Of a stretch of DNA of 64,000 bases, positions 56,146 to 64,000 are shown piece after piece (positions within the stretch are counted from its first letter, which is position 1; the number at the start of each line of letters is the position of its first letter). Location: positions 15,590,001 to 15,654,000 of the forward strand of contig NC_134025.1 of assembly GCF_964204645.1 (NCBI RefSeq). The letters run 5' to 3'. The position numbers and the translations under genes are program-made. The notes beneath the pieces are model-generated. The model was not told the origin of the DNA, searched no databases, and worked only from the letters and a program-made list of their open reading frames with translations. This DNA comes from Tubulanus polymorphus (Eukaryota > Nemertea > Palaeonemertea > Tubulaniformes > Tubulanidae).

Positions 56146-59100
56146 ATGGGAGAGAGTGAGTACCAGACAGAAAACAATAATGTTAATAAAAATCAATATT
56201 ATTGTCCATATTGTAAAAAATACATCGATAAATCTAATAAATCTAAACATGAAAAATCTTCAAATCATATAAAAAATGTAATAGATTTTGAAACTCCAGA
56301 AAATTCCAATGAAAGAAAAGAACGATTAGAAAATATGAATGTGGATGAAATAAAATGTGAAGTTTGTAATGAATTTATAGTAAAAAGGAATTATAATAGA
56401 CATCTCGAATCACAAAAACACCATCAAAATTTGAGTAATAATGTTTTAGGAAAAGATTATTTTGATGATAAACCTCAAAAAGTAAAAAAACCAACTTCAA
56501 AAACTAAATCCATTTCAAATAAACCTTACGTGGAAAATGTTAGAAATTATATTGATTCACTAGAAATAAAAGATACAATTGAAATATTAGAAACATTACA
56601 TAGTAAAATTGGTCCTGCAGCTATTATATTTAGATTCTTTAAAGGAACAACAATAGAAGATTATAGTAAATTTAATGAAATAATAGAAAAAATACTAGAT
56701 TTGATAACAGATGTTGAATATCCAAAAATTAGAATCTCTGGGAAAGTAAGTTTTATAAAGTCAGAAGAAAAAATGAATTATAATATTCAAACACACTCTG
56801 AAGAAATAATTTCAAAAACACAAATATTAGAGAAGTTAGAAAAAATATTTAATAAATTTAAACGTCATATTGAAGAAAGATATTTTGAGGGTTCTGGCTT
56901 AACATTGAACGAAATTATATATTTAGATTTAAATGTTTATAATACAAAAAGGAATAAAACATCAAAAACTAATAAAATGTTTAAAAATGATTCAAACTTT
57001 ACAACAGAAAAGGATATTAAAGCATCATCTTATATTAAATTACTATTTACAACAAAAGCAGTAATAAATGTTCAAAATGAAGATAATAAATGTTTTCTAT
57101 GGTCAATTATTAGTTGCTTACATCCAACACAGGAAAATGTTTGTAGAATAACAGATTATCGGAAATATGAAACATTATATAAAATTGATCAATATCCAGT
57201 AACTATAAAAATGATACCCAAAATAGAAAAAATTAATAATTTAAAAATAAATGTATTCGAATTAATGCAATTACCAAAGACAAAAGGTGAAAATATTAAA
57301 GATTATACATTGGAAGCTTTATATTTAACAGAATATTATGATGATGAAAATGCTATAGATTTGTTATATTATAAAAAAGATGAAAATGAACATTATATGT
57401 GGTTAAAACAAATTGATTTATTCTTTAGAACAGAAAGTGATCATCATCGTAAAATTTATCTATGTAGAAAATGTTTATCTAAATTTATGACTGAGAATAC
57501 ATTATTAAAACATAAAGAATTATGTGATAATAAAGATTTTTGTAAATTAATAATGCCAACAGAAAAAGATTATAAATTGAAATTTACTAATCATAAATTT
57601 AAGAATATTGATCCATTTGTAATTTATGGGGATTTTGAATCGTTGAATAAAGAATTAACTGATCAAGATAGGAAAGAAATATATAACAAAAAGCAATTAT
57701 TAAAATCAATGGATAAAGGAAATGAATTAAATGAAGACACAATACAAGACCCACCAATTATAAATACAATTAAAAAAGTTCATCAAAGAGCTGCTGCTTA
57801 TGGAATTTATATAAAATCAAATTATCCCGAATTATATGAAAGTCAATATATTTCTTTTAGAGGTGAAGATGTAGATGATTTTTGTGACAAAATGATTGAA
57901 TTAGAAAGTGATTTTGCAAAATTATTAAACAAAAATAAAAGAATAGTCATGACAAAAGAAGATGAAATCGATTTTAATTATGCAACTCATTGTTGTTATT
58001 GTGAAAAACGTTTTTATTCATTTGATAAAAAAGTTAGAGATCATAATCATTTAAATTCTAAATATCGTGGAGCTGCTCATGAAGATTGCAATTTACAAGC
58101 TAAGAAAGTTAATTTCGTACCAATATTATTTCATAATTTATCAGGCTATGATACCCATCTATTTATAAAACAATTATCGGGAAAATTGGGCGCAATTAAT
58201 CAAGAAATAGAAGAATATAATGCTATGAATGGTGTAAATGTAAGAAAATATGATTTTAAACTATTAGCTAAAACATCTGAAAATTATATTTCATTTCAAT
58301 TTGGTTGCATTAGATTTTTAGATTCTTATAGATTTCTAGCAAGTTCATTAGATAATCTATCAAAAAGTTTAGTTGATAATGATTTTGTTATAACTCGATA
58401 TTATTATCCAAATGAACAAGATTTTAAATTATTGAGATATAAAGGCGCAATTCCTTATTCATTTTATAAAACGCACAATGATTTTAATGTAACAGAATTA
58501 TTAAAAGATCAATTTTATGATCAATTAAAAGAGGAGTATGTGAAAGACGAAGTGTTTAATAGAACATTAAATATTTGGAACCATTTTAAGATGAAAAATC
58601 ATGGCGAATTAGTTGATTTGTATTTAAAATCAGATGTTATGATATTGGCTGACATATTTGAAAAATTTAGAGAAGTTAATTTGAATCATTTTAATGTTGA
58701 TCCTTGTTATTGCTACTCTAGTCCTGGTTTAACCTGGCAATGTGGTTTAAAATATACAAATGTAGAATTAGATTTATTAAAAGAACCAGATATGGTTTTA
58801 TTATTTGAAAAATCAATTAGAGGTGGAATTAGTGGTGTTATGGGAGATAGATATTTTAAAGCAAATGATGAATGTAAATTATTATATATTGACGCCAATA
58901 ATTTATATGGTTGGGCAATGATGCAACCTCAACCATATAAAAATTTTATATTAACAGAAGTTGAAAATGATGATAAAACTAATTGGGAAAGCGCAATTAT
59001 GAGTTTAGAAGATGAAGCACCAATTGGTTATTTCTTTGTAGTTGATTTAGAATATCCTGAAAATATAAAGTTTAAAACAAGAAACTTACCTTATTGCCCA

Positions 59101-61217
59101 GAACATTTAACTGTAGATGATAGTTATTTAAGTGAATACCAGAAGAAAATAAAACCGAAAGATCATGTTTTTACAGAAAAATTAATACCTAATCAAAATA
59201 ATAAATACAATTATATTGTTCATTATAGAATGTTAACATTTTATCTAAAACAAGGAATGAAATTAAAGAAAGTACATAGATATATTGAATTTAATCAATC
59301 GAAGTGGTTAGAAAAATATATAGATTTCAATACTCAGCAGAGAACCATATCAAAAACAGATTTTGAAAAAGATTTCTTCAAATTAATGAATAATAGTTTT
59401 TATGGTAAAACATGTGAAAATATTAGAAATAGAAATGATATTGAATTAGTAAATAATTCTGAAAGATTAAGACATTTACAATCAAGTCCTAGATATTTAG
59501 GAAATAAAAGATTTGAAGATTATTTAACAGCAGTTTAATTAAAAAGAACGTCAATGAAATTTAATAAACCTATATTCATTGGTTCAACTGTTTTAGAAGT
59601 ATCAAAATTATTAATGTATGATTTTTATTATAATGTTTTACAACCACTTTTTGGGGAAAAGCATATTGAAATATTATATTTTGATTCTGTAACAGCTGAC
59701 ACCCCAATATTATTAAAATGTAATGATAAAATATTGATAAGAAGAATTTCAGAAATAATTCCAAAACAAAATGAATGTTATATTTCATATGGAGAAAAAG
59801 AATTAATACAAATAAATGGTTTAATGGACAAGAAATGGATGGAAAAAATTAAAGAATATTATTAGGCATAAAACAAATAAGAAAATCTATAGAGTTAGAA
59901 CTAAATTAGGATTTGTAGATGTTACAGAAGATCATAGTTTAATTAAACGAAATGGTGATGAAATAAAACCAACTGATATAAAAATTGGAGATGAATTATT
60001 ACATAAAAGATTTTTCCAAAGAATGAATCATATGTCATTTGATGAAATAATTGATAATATTTATAATATAGAACCCGAAACATTAGAAGAAAAAGAATAT
60101 TTTATCAAAGGATTTTTCATGGGTGATGGTTCAGCAGGTGTGTATAATTATGTTTGGGGTAATAAATATTGTTGGTATTATTGAATAAAGTTGGTTGTTT
60201 ATGCAATCAAGACTTGAAATTATTAGAAAGAATTAAGAAATTCTGTGAAGAAGTTTATTCACATAAAACATTCAAAATCATAGATGTTATGAAATCATCG
60301 CAATGTTATAGAATGCATGTGAATAATCCTAAAGATTTTGCTATAAAATATAATGACAAATTCTATATTCATGCAATAGTGTAAGTAATACTTCAACTAA
60401 AGAAAAGATAGTTCCAGATTATGTATTAAAAGCAAAAAATAATTTAAGAAAATGGTTCTTCATTGGATTCTACGCAGCCGATGGTACTAAAAGTTTCAAA
60501 AACCGCAAAACAATATCTTTAGCTCAAAAAGGAAAAGTTGCTATATCAGGATTAAATATATTATGCAATTCATTAGGCTTTAATATGAATATTGGATTGA
60601 TTAAATCTAAACCAAATTGCTTTAATTTAAGCCATGTAGAAAATGAGTTAACTGAAGAAGTTAAAGATTTATTTGAAATATATAACCCAACAGATTATGT
60701 TTATGATTTATCAACTGAAGATGGTACATTTAACTGTGGATTTCCATTAATAGCAGTCAATACTGACGCCTACATACTAAAAATCAAGACAAATGACATA
60801 ACAAAAGACTTAAAAACATTAAAACATCATTTTGATTTTAGCAATTATCCCAAAGATCATGAACTATTTAGCAATGATAATAAAAAGATTCCTGGTAAGT
60901 TTAAAGATGAATTAGGGGGTGATGAAATGATTGAATTTGTTGGGATAAGAAGTAAAATGTATAGTTACAGAACAAAAGATCATGAAGCTAAAAAGTTAAA
61001 AGGAATAACAAAACATGTGGTTGATAAACATATAGAATTTCAAGATTATATAAAGTGTTTATATAAATCAATTGTAATGAAACACAAAATGAATTGTTTA
61101 AGATCAGAAGATCATGAGATGTACATTAATGAAGTTGAAAAAACTAGTTTAAATCCATTTGATGATAAAAGGCATATTTTAGATGATGGTATAAAAACAT
61201 TACCTTATGGTCATTAA
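56146..61217 (+). pseudogene. Virus-type, probably protein-primed family B DNA polymerase, interrupted by an intein
   Basis: Endogenous virus-like replication polymerase. Two C2H2 U1-like fingers start the protein (CPYCKKYIDKSNKSKHEKS at 20; CEVCNEFIVKRNYNRHLES at 70) and a third sits near 440 (CRKCLSKFMTENTLLKHKEL). Exonuclease motifs: YGDFESL (~489), FHNLSGYDTH (~661), YLKSDVMILAD (~825). An HNH-like Cys/His block lies between (CCYCEKRF, VRDHNHLNSKYRGAAHEDCN; ~615-650), as in Polinton/adintovirus-type polymerases. Polymerase motif A: LYIDANNLYGWAM (~908); motif B: KLMNNSFYGKT (~1080); motif C is split by the intein; the K-x-Y motif is in GIRSKMYSYR (60949). The C-terminus DDGIKTLPYGH is complete. 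Breaks: one in-frame TAA at 59536-59538 and frame changes inside the intein. Codons are strongly A/T-ended, unlike flanking DNA. Confidence 0.85.
59686..60761 (+). other. Intein with LAGLIDADG homing endonuclease in the polymerase active site, decayed
   Basis: Starts with Ser in SVTADTPILLKCNDKIL, the splicing block A pattern (nucleophile, then D-T-x-I), right after the Asp that opens polymerase motif C. Block B is FVDVTEDHSLIKR (near 59930; T-x-x-H). The endonuclease motifs are EYFIKGFFMGDGSAG (near 60105) and KWFFIGFYAADGTKS (near 60460). Block F/G is VYDLSTEDGTFNCGFPLIAV ending in Asn (60759-60761), followed by Thr as the first residue after the intein. The penultimate residue is Val where His is usual. 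Frame changes at about 59863, 60175 and 60382 break it. The insertion point between the motif C acid residues is the known pol-c type site of viral and archaeal polymerase inteins. Confidence 0.85.
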
Positions 61218-61272
61218 AACATAAAATCAATATCATCATAATCGAAATCACTATTGGCTTCTTCATTTTCAT

Positions 61273-61854
61273 TTAATTGTTCAGGTTCTTCTTCCATTCC
61301 ATTTTCTCATTTAAATAAAGTTCTATCTTGTTCCACATTTCATCTCGCTCTCTTTGTTTCTTTTTGTTTGTTAATTCATCAAATGGAATTATAATATCTA
61401 TGTTTAAATAATTTACAATCTTATTTAAAAAGAATTCATAATTAATTGAATCTGTTATTCTATTTTCCAAATGATACATTAATATTTGTGTAAATATTTT
61501 TTTTATATTTTCCATATCTTCTTCTGTTAATTTAGGTTTTTCATGATAATCGTTAAATAATAAATATAAATACCTTTTCTTTTGTTTTGTGTTAAATTTT
61601 GACGGAATAATTGTTTTTATAATATCTTTTTTAGTTATTTCACCATTTTTATTTTCTATTATTTTCATTTTTTCAAGCCATTGCTTATATTCTGGTGTAT
61701 GATCTTCTATAGAAAATATTTTAAAAATTTCATCAAGATAATTTAATTTTGGTTCTATGAGAAAATCTCTAGTTTTTTCTTCACCCAATACATTCTTTTG
61801 CCATCCACATTCATTACAAAATAACACAGTACCTTCTTGTCTAAAAGGTCGCAT
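61273..61854 (-). CDS. VLTF3-like late transcription factor (pox/giant-virus type)
   Basis: 193 codons, open, converging on the polymerase gene with 55 bp between the stops. An N-terminal zinc knuckle remnant FCNECGWQ (Cys 13 and 16) follows MRPFRQEGTV. The C-terminal half has the pattern of Pox_VLTF3 proteins: DIIKTIIPSKFNTKQKKRYL, KPKLTEEDMENIKKIFTQIL, then SINYEFFLNKIVNYLNIDII and RDEMWNKIELYLNEKMEW (family: N-Y-x-(Y/F)-x-L-x-K-L, then D-x-(I/M)-W-x-x-I). In poxviruses and relatives it activates late genes. It may be shortened at the N-terminus, since a stop lies just upstream of its ATG. Alternative: an unrelated viral hypothetical protein. AT-rich like the polymerase. Confidence 0.55.
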   Translation of the reverse strand: MRPFRQEGTVLFCNECGWQKNVLGEEKTRDFLIEPKLNYLDEIFKIFSIEDHTPEYKQWLEKMKIIENKNGEITKKDIIKTIIPSKFNTKQKKRYLYLLFNDYHEKPKLTEEDMENIKKIFTQILMYHLENRITDSINYEFFLNKIVNYLNIDIIIPFDELTNKKKQRERDEMWNKIELYLNEKMEWKKNLNN

Positions 61855-62070
61855 AACTAAATTGTGGACATTTTCGTTTATAATTTATTGGTAATAGATC
61901 TTCATTTAGCTCCTGGTATTTTCTTACGTTTTCTTTATGTTTTATTGTTCTATTATGTAGATTTGAATTACATGTTGTAATAATCAATTTACAATATTTA
62001 CAATAATATGTTTTTCTTGTTAATTCGTTATATTGTTTTTCTAACTTTTCAACTGTTTCAAATCATTGTT
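61841..62070 (-). pseudogene. C2H2 zinc-finger fragment of the viral island
   Basis: About 75 codons in a frame overlapping the start of the VLTF3-like gene: KLEKQYNELTRKTYYCKYCK, then IITTCNSNLHNRTIKHKENV, then KYQELNEDLLPINYKRKCP. The finger YYCKYCK...H...H is the same U1-like type as at the start of the polymerase. There is no clear start codon; a stop precedes it. It is either the 5' part of the VLTF3-like gene separated by a frameshift or a separate small zinc-finger protein. Confidence 0.45.
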
Positions 62071-62334
62071 TTCTCGCGTTATTTTGGTTTTGTCGTTTTG
62101 TCGTAATGTCGCCCTCATTTGCATATTCGTGTTTTTTTTATCTTATCAGCCACCATACTAAAGCCTTAAGGTCGCGTAAAACTCGATAAACACTTCAAGC
62201 GACACAGCGAACGATCTCCTTTCCTCCACAGCGAAAGCTTACTCCGAATGTCAAGTGTGAGTCCAGCATACGGATAGGAGTGTGGTTTGTATACATGTAT
62301 TTAGTAAATACCTTGTGGATTTGACAATGATCGG
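62071..62334. other. Right border of the AT-rich island
   Basis: Base composition returns to that of the host DNA at about 62080. GGTTTTGTCGTTTTGTCG (62080-62100) is the complement of the GACAAAACC words tandemly repeated at 63.5 kb. An octamer ATTTGCAT follows near 62117. No gene seen. Confidence 0.45.
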
Positions 62335-62960
62335 TATGTACTGTAGGAAATATAGAGTATTGATGGTATTGATATAGACGTTGAAGCCCGCGGCCGAATA
62401 AAGTAATATATTTCTTTATTTTGATACCTCGTCGACATAACAGCTTTTCTCCGCTATATCTCTTCGGCGTGTTTAGTTTAGGCCTACGACTCCCCGGTAC
62501 ACTTATGATTTATCTTAGTAAATACACGGTTAATTTGGTAAAGAAAAATAGGTATTGCTAAACTAACTGCTTGACGCCCGCAGCCAAATCACTGGTAGTT
62601 ATAAATTAATTTGTACTCGATTTGATTCTCATGATGAGGAGAAACTCCCCGGAACGACGATGTAGTAACACACGTCGATTCGTCGTTGTTTACGGCTCGA
62701 CAGTGCTTTTAAAATCTAAAGTAGTAAATTTCCAGTGTATCGGTAATATGATTTGATGAGGAAAATGGGCTATTGTTAAAATCACTGTTTGAAGACCGCG
62801 ACTGAATGTGAAGTCTGCGGCAATAAATTAGTTCATTTATACTTGAATTGATAATCGAAGTGACAGTCGGCCTGCGGGTTGATTTCGGGATGACGACTCG
62901 AAAAACATGTCGCCCCATTGAATGGGGCTAAATTTTCGATGTTTACGGCCCGACAGCGCT
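62335..62960 (+). repeat. Diverged ~220-bp tandem repeat, three units
   Basis: GAAGCCCGCGGCCGAAT (62382), GACGCCCGCAGCCAAAT (62572) and GAAGACCGCGACTGAAT (62790) head three units. Each continues with AATTAATTTGTA-like AT-rich DNA, a GATGAGGAGAAACTCC-like block and GTTTACGGCTCGACAGTGCT or a variant. Strongly diverged. No frame conserved. Confidence 0.5.
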
Positions 62961-63065
62961 TTTGTAACGATGATTCGTGAAAAAACACGCGGGCTAGTGC
63001 GATCTCAGTGAGCTGAACGATATTATATGGATTGTAGATGAAACAGCGGTAAGGTAACAAAGCCT
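62930..63065 (+). repeat. Dispersed repeat, partner of 5720-5880
   Basis: CGATGTTTACGGC, AGTGAGCTGAACGATAT, GGATTGTA and ACAGCGGTAAGG occur in the same order as in the complement of 5720-5880. Confidence 0.5.
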
Positions 63066-63164
63066 ATGTTCTTTTGGTAAAAATAGTGTGGAAGAAAATA
63101 ATAATAATAAATATAGCTGCAAAGCAGCGATAACGGGTTTTCTGCACAGTCTTAGAATCCTGTT

Positions 63165-63480
63165 CAACGGTGGATTTCAACAAAGCATTTGATGAGGCTC
63201 AACATCAGCCATTACTAAACAGGCTATTAGGAAACAGTATCAATGATAGGTCGCCCAAATGGCTCAGCAGTTATCTCTGAACGGAAACTTGTAACCGAAA
63301 TCAACGGAACGACTCATCTTTGAATGAGACGGTCTAACTAGTGGAGTCACGCAAGGTAGTATCCTAAGTCGTCTTCTGTTTAATGTCCTGACAAATGACA
63401 TACACAGTAATCCAAAATATACCAGACCGAGTAAATTTCCAAAACGACCTTAACACACTGTTCGACCAAAAAACTTAATG
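63165..63480 (+). pseudogene. Non-LTR reverse transcriptase fragment
   Basis: VDFNKAFDEAQHQPLLNRLL (motif A region, the usual D-F-x-K-A-F-D), WLSSYL, then SGVTQGSILSRLLFNVLTND (motif B region, G-V-x-Q-G-S-x-L-x-P-x-L-F), then FQNDLNTLFDQKT. The Y-x-DD segment between the last two is missing, and there are stops. CR1/Jockey-type fragment in plus orientation, ending in the 31-bp tandem repeat. Confidence 0.7.
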
Positions 63481-63484
63481 TTCC

Positions 63485-63601
63485 GACAAAACCACGGGTG
63501 ACAAAACCAAAATTATGAATTGTCGCGAGTGACAAAAACAAAATATTGAATTGTTGCGTGCGACAAAACCGAAATAATGAATTTTCGCGGGCGACAAAAC
63601 C
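63485..63601 (+). repeat. 31-bp tandem repeat, three units
   Basis: GACAAAACC or GACAAAAAC at 63500, 63531, 63562 and 63593, each followed by AAAATTATGAATTGTCGCG or a variant; period 31 bp. A partial unit precedes at 63485. The next base pairs start Helentron-like copy D. Confidence 0.85.
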
Positions 63602-63604
63602 AAA

Positions 63605-64000
63605 CTAGGGGTCCAGGTACACCATGCTCACTTGGGAAGTGGTTTCAAATGCTCAACAATCTAACAATTTCAATACATAACGCCCTCTAGTGACCATATA
63701 CAAAAACCAATGACCTTGAAACCCACCACAATCATAGAACATGTGAGCAGCTATGATTTTGTATGATTGTGATAACAAAATATGCCTCATTACCAATTTA
63801 ATATGGAAATACTAAGTTATTCTACTATTCAACGCCCCTGGTGACCATATGCAAAACCCAATGACCTTAAAACTCACCACAATCGTAGTACATGTCATGA
63901 AATACAACTTCGCAATTGATCATAGTAACAAAATATGCCTAGGTACCAATCTAATAAGGAAATACTATAGGTTTTGTGATATCTATAATAAAATGGCAGA
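63605..64000 (+). mobile_element. Helentron/pearl-like repeat, copy D, runs off the window
   Basis: CTAGGGGTCCAGGTACACCA, GGAAGTGGTTTCAAATGCTC, then two ~150-bp units. Matches the start of copy C until about 63965, where the sequence changes (GGTTTTGTGATATC), so it may be truncated or interrupted there. Confidence 0.7.

Noticed and set aside
56146-62070. Complete Polinton/Maverick
   Set aside because: Only the polymerase fits. No integrase, capsid, protease or ATPase frame, and no terminal inverted repeats or 6-bp duplication were found.
1-64000. rRNA or complete tRNA genes
   Set aside because: Only tRNA-like A/B boxes inside SINE-like repeats (6.6 and 46.7 kb) were found; no full cloverleaf could be folded.

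Overview
This window reads as nuclear DNA of an animal, most likely a marine invertebrate; I cannot place the phylum. There is no operon structure. The DNA is AT-rich and intron-scale, and almost every recognisable piece belongs to a mobile element. Families present include EN-less Penelope-like elements, Ty3/gypsy with a chromodomain, CR1/L2-like and RTE-like non-LTR elements, hAT-type elements with 5-bp target duplications, an ISL2EU/IS4EU-type transposon (DDE transposase plus YqaJ nuclease), a TTAA-target MITE, and a Helentron/pearl-like repeat with internal ~153-bp units. The palindrome TAGGCCTA is scattered throughout. No intact host gene is certain. Candidates are a short promoter-plus-exon stretch at 42.9-43.7 kb, a spliced ZNF862/hAT-like gene relic at 24.3-25.5 kb and a two-exon fragment at 14.5-15.4 kb.

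Layout. 0-13 kb: gene and non-LTR fragments, two hAT-type elements, a fold-back MITE, one Helentron-like repeat and a threefold ~510-bp tandem repeat. 13.4-15.7 kb: a candidate element flanked by clusters of the palindrome AAGTGCACTT. 20-23 kb: an internally deleted non-LTR element and a worn Penelope relic. 24.3-37.5 kb: a four-layer nest. A Helentron-like repeat, itself inserted into the hAT-like gene, was split by an ISL2EU-type transposon. That transposon was split by a Ty3/gypsy element, whose pol gene was split by a TTAA MITE. 38-42 kb: a broken DDE-type transposase gene between clusters of the motif TAGCGT. 42.7-46.1 kb: inverted arms around a candidate gene, with a further insertion that has a matching empty site. 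46.9-55.4 kb: a young Penelope-like array made of one full-length copy, one inverted 5'-truncated copy and three truncated head-to-tail copies, bounded by AAT-type microsatellites on both sides.

The most unusual region is 56.1-62.1 kb, an extremely AT-rich island with sharp borders. It carries a virus-type, apparently protein-primed family B DNA polymerase with N-terminal zinc fingers and an internal Cys/His (HNH-like) motif. Its catalytic motif C is interrupted by an intein that contains a two-motif LAGLIDADG endonuclease. Converging on it, 55 bp away, is a gene resembling the poxvirus/giant-virus late transcription factor VLTF3, followed by a zinc-finger fragment. One nonsense codon in the polymerase and three frame breaks in the intein show that it is a decaying endogenous copy. 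I found no capsid, ATPase, protease or integrase gene, so the source lineage (Polinton/adintovirus-like, polinton-like virus or other) stays open.
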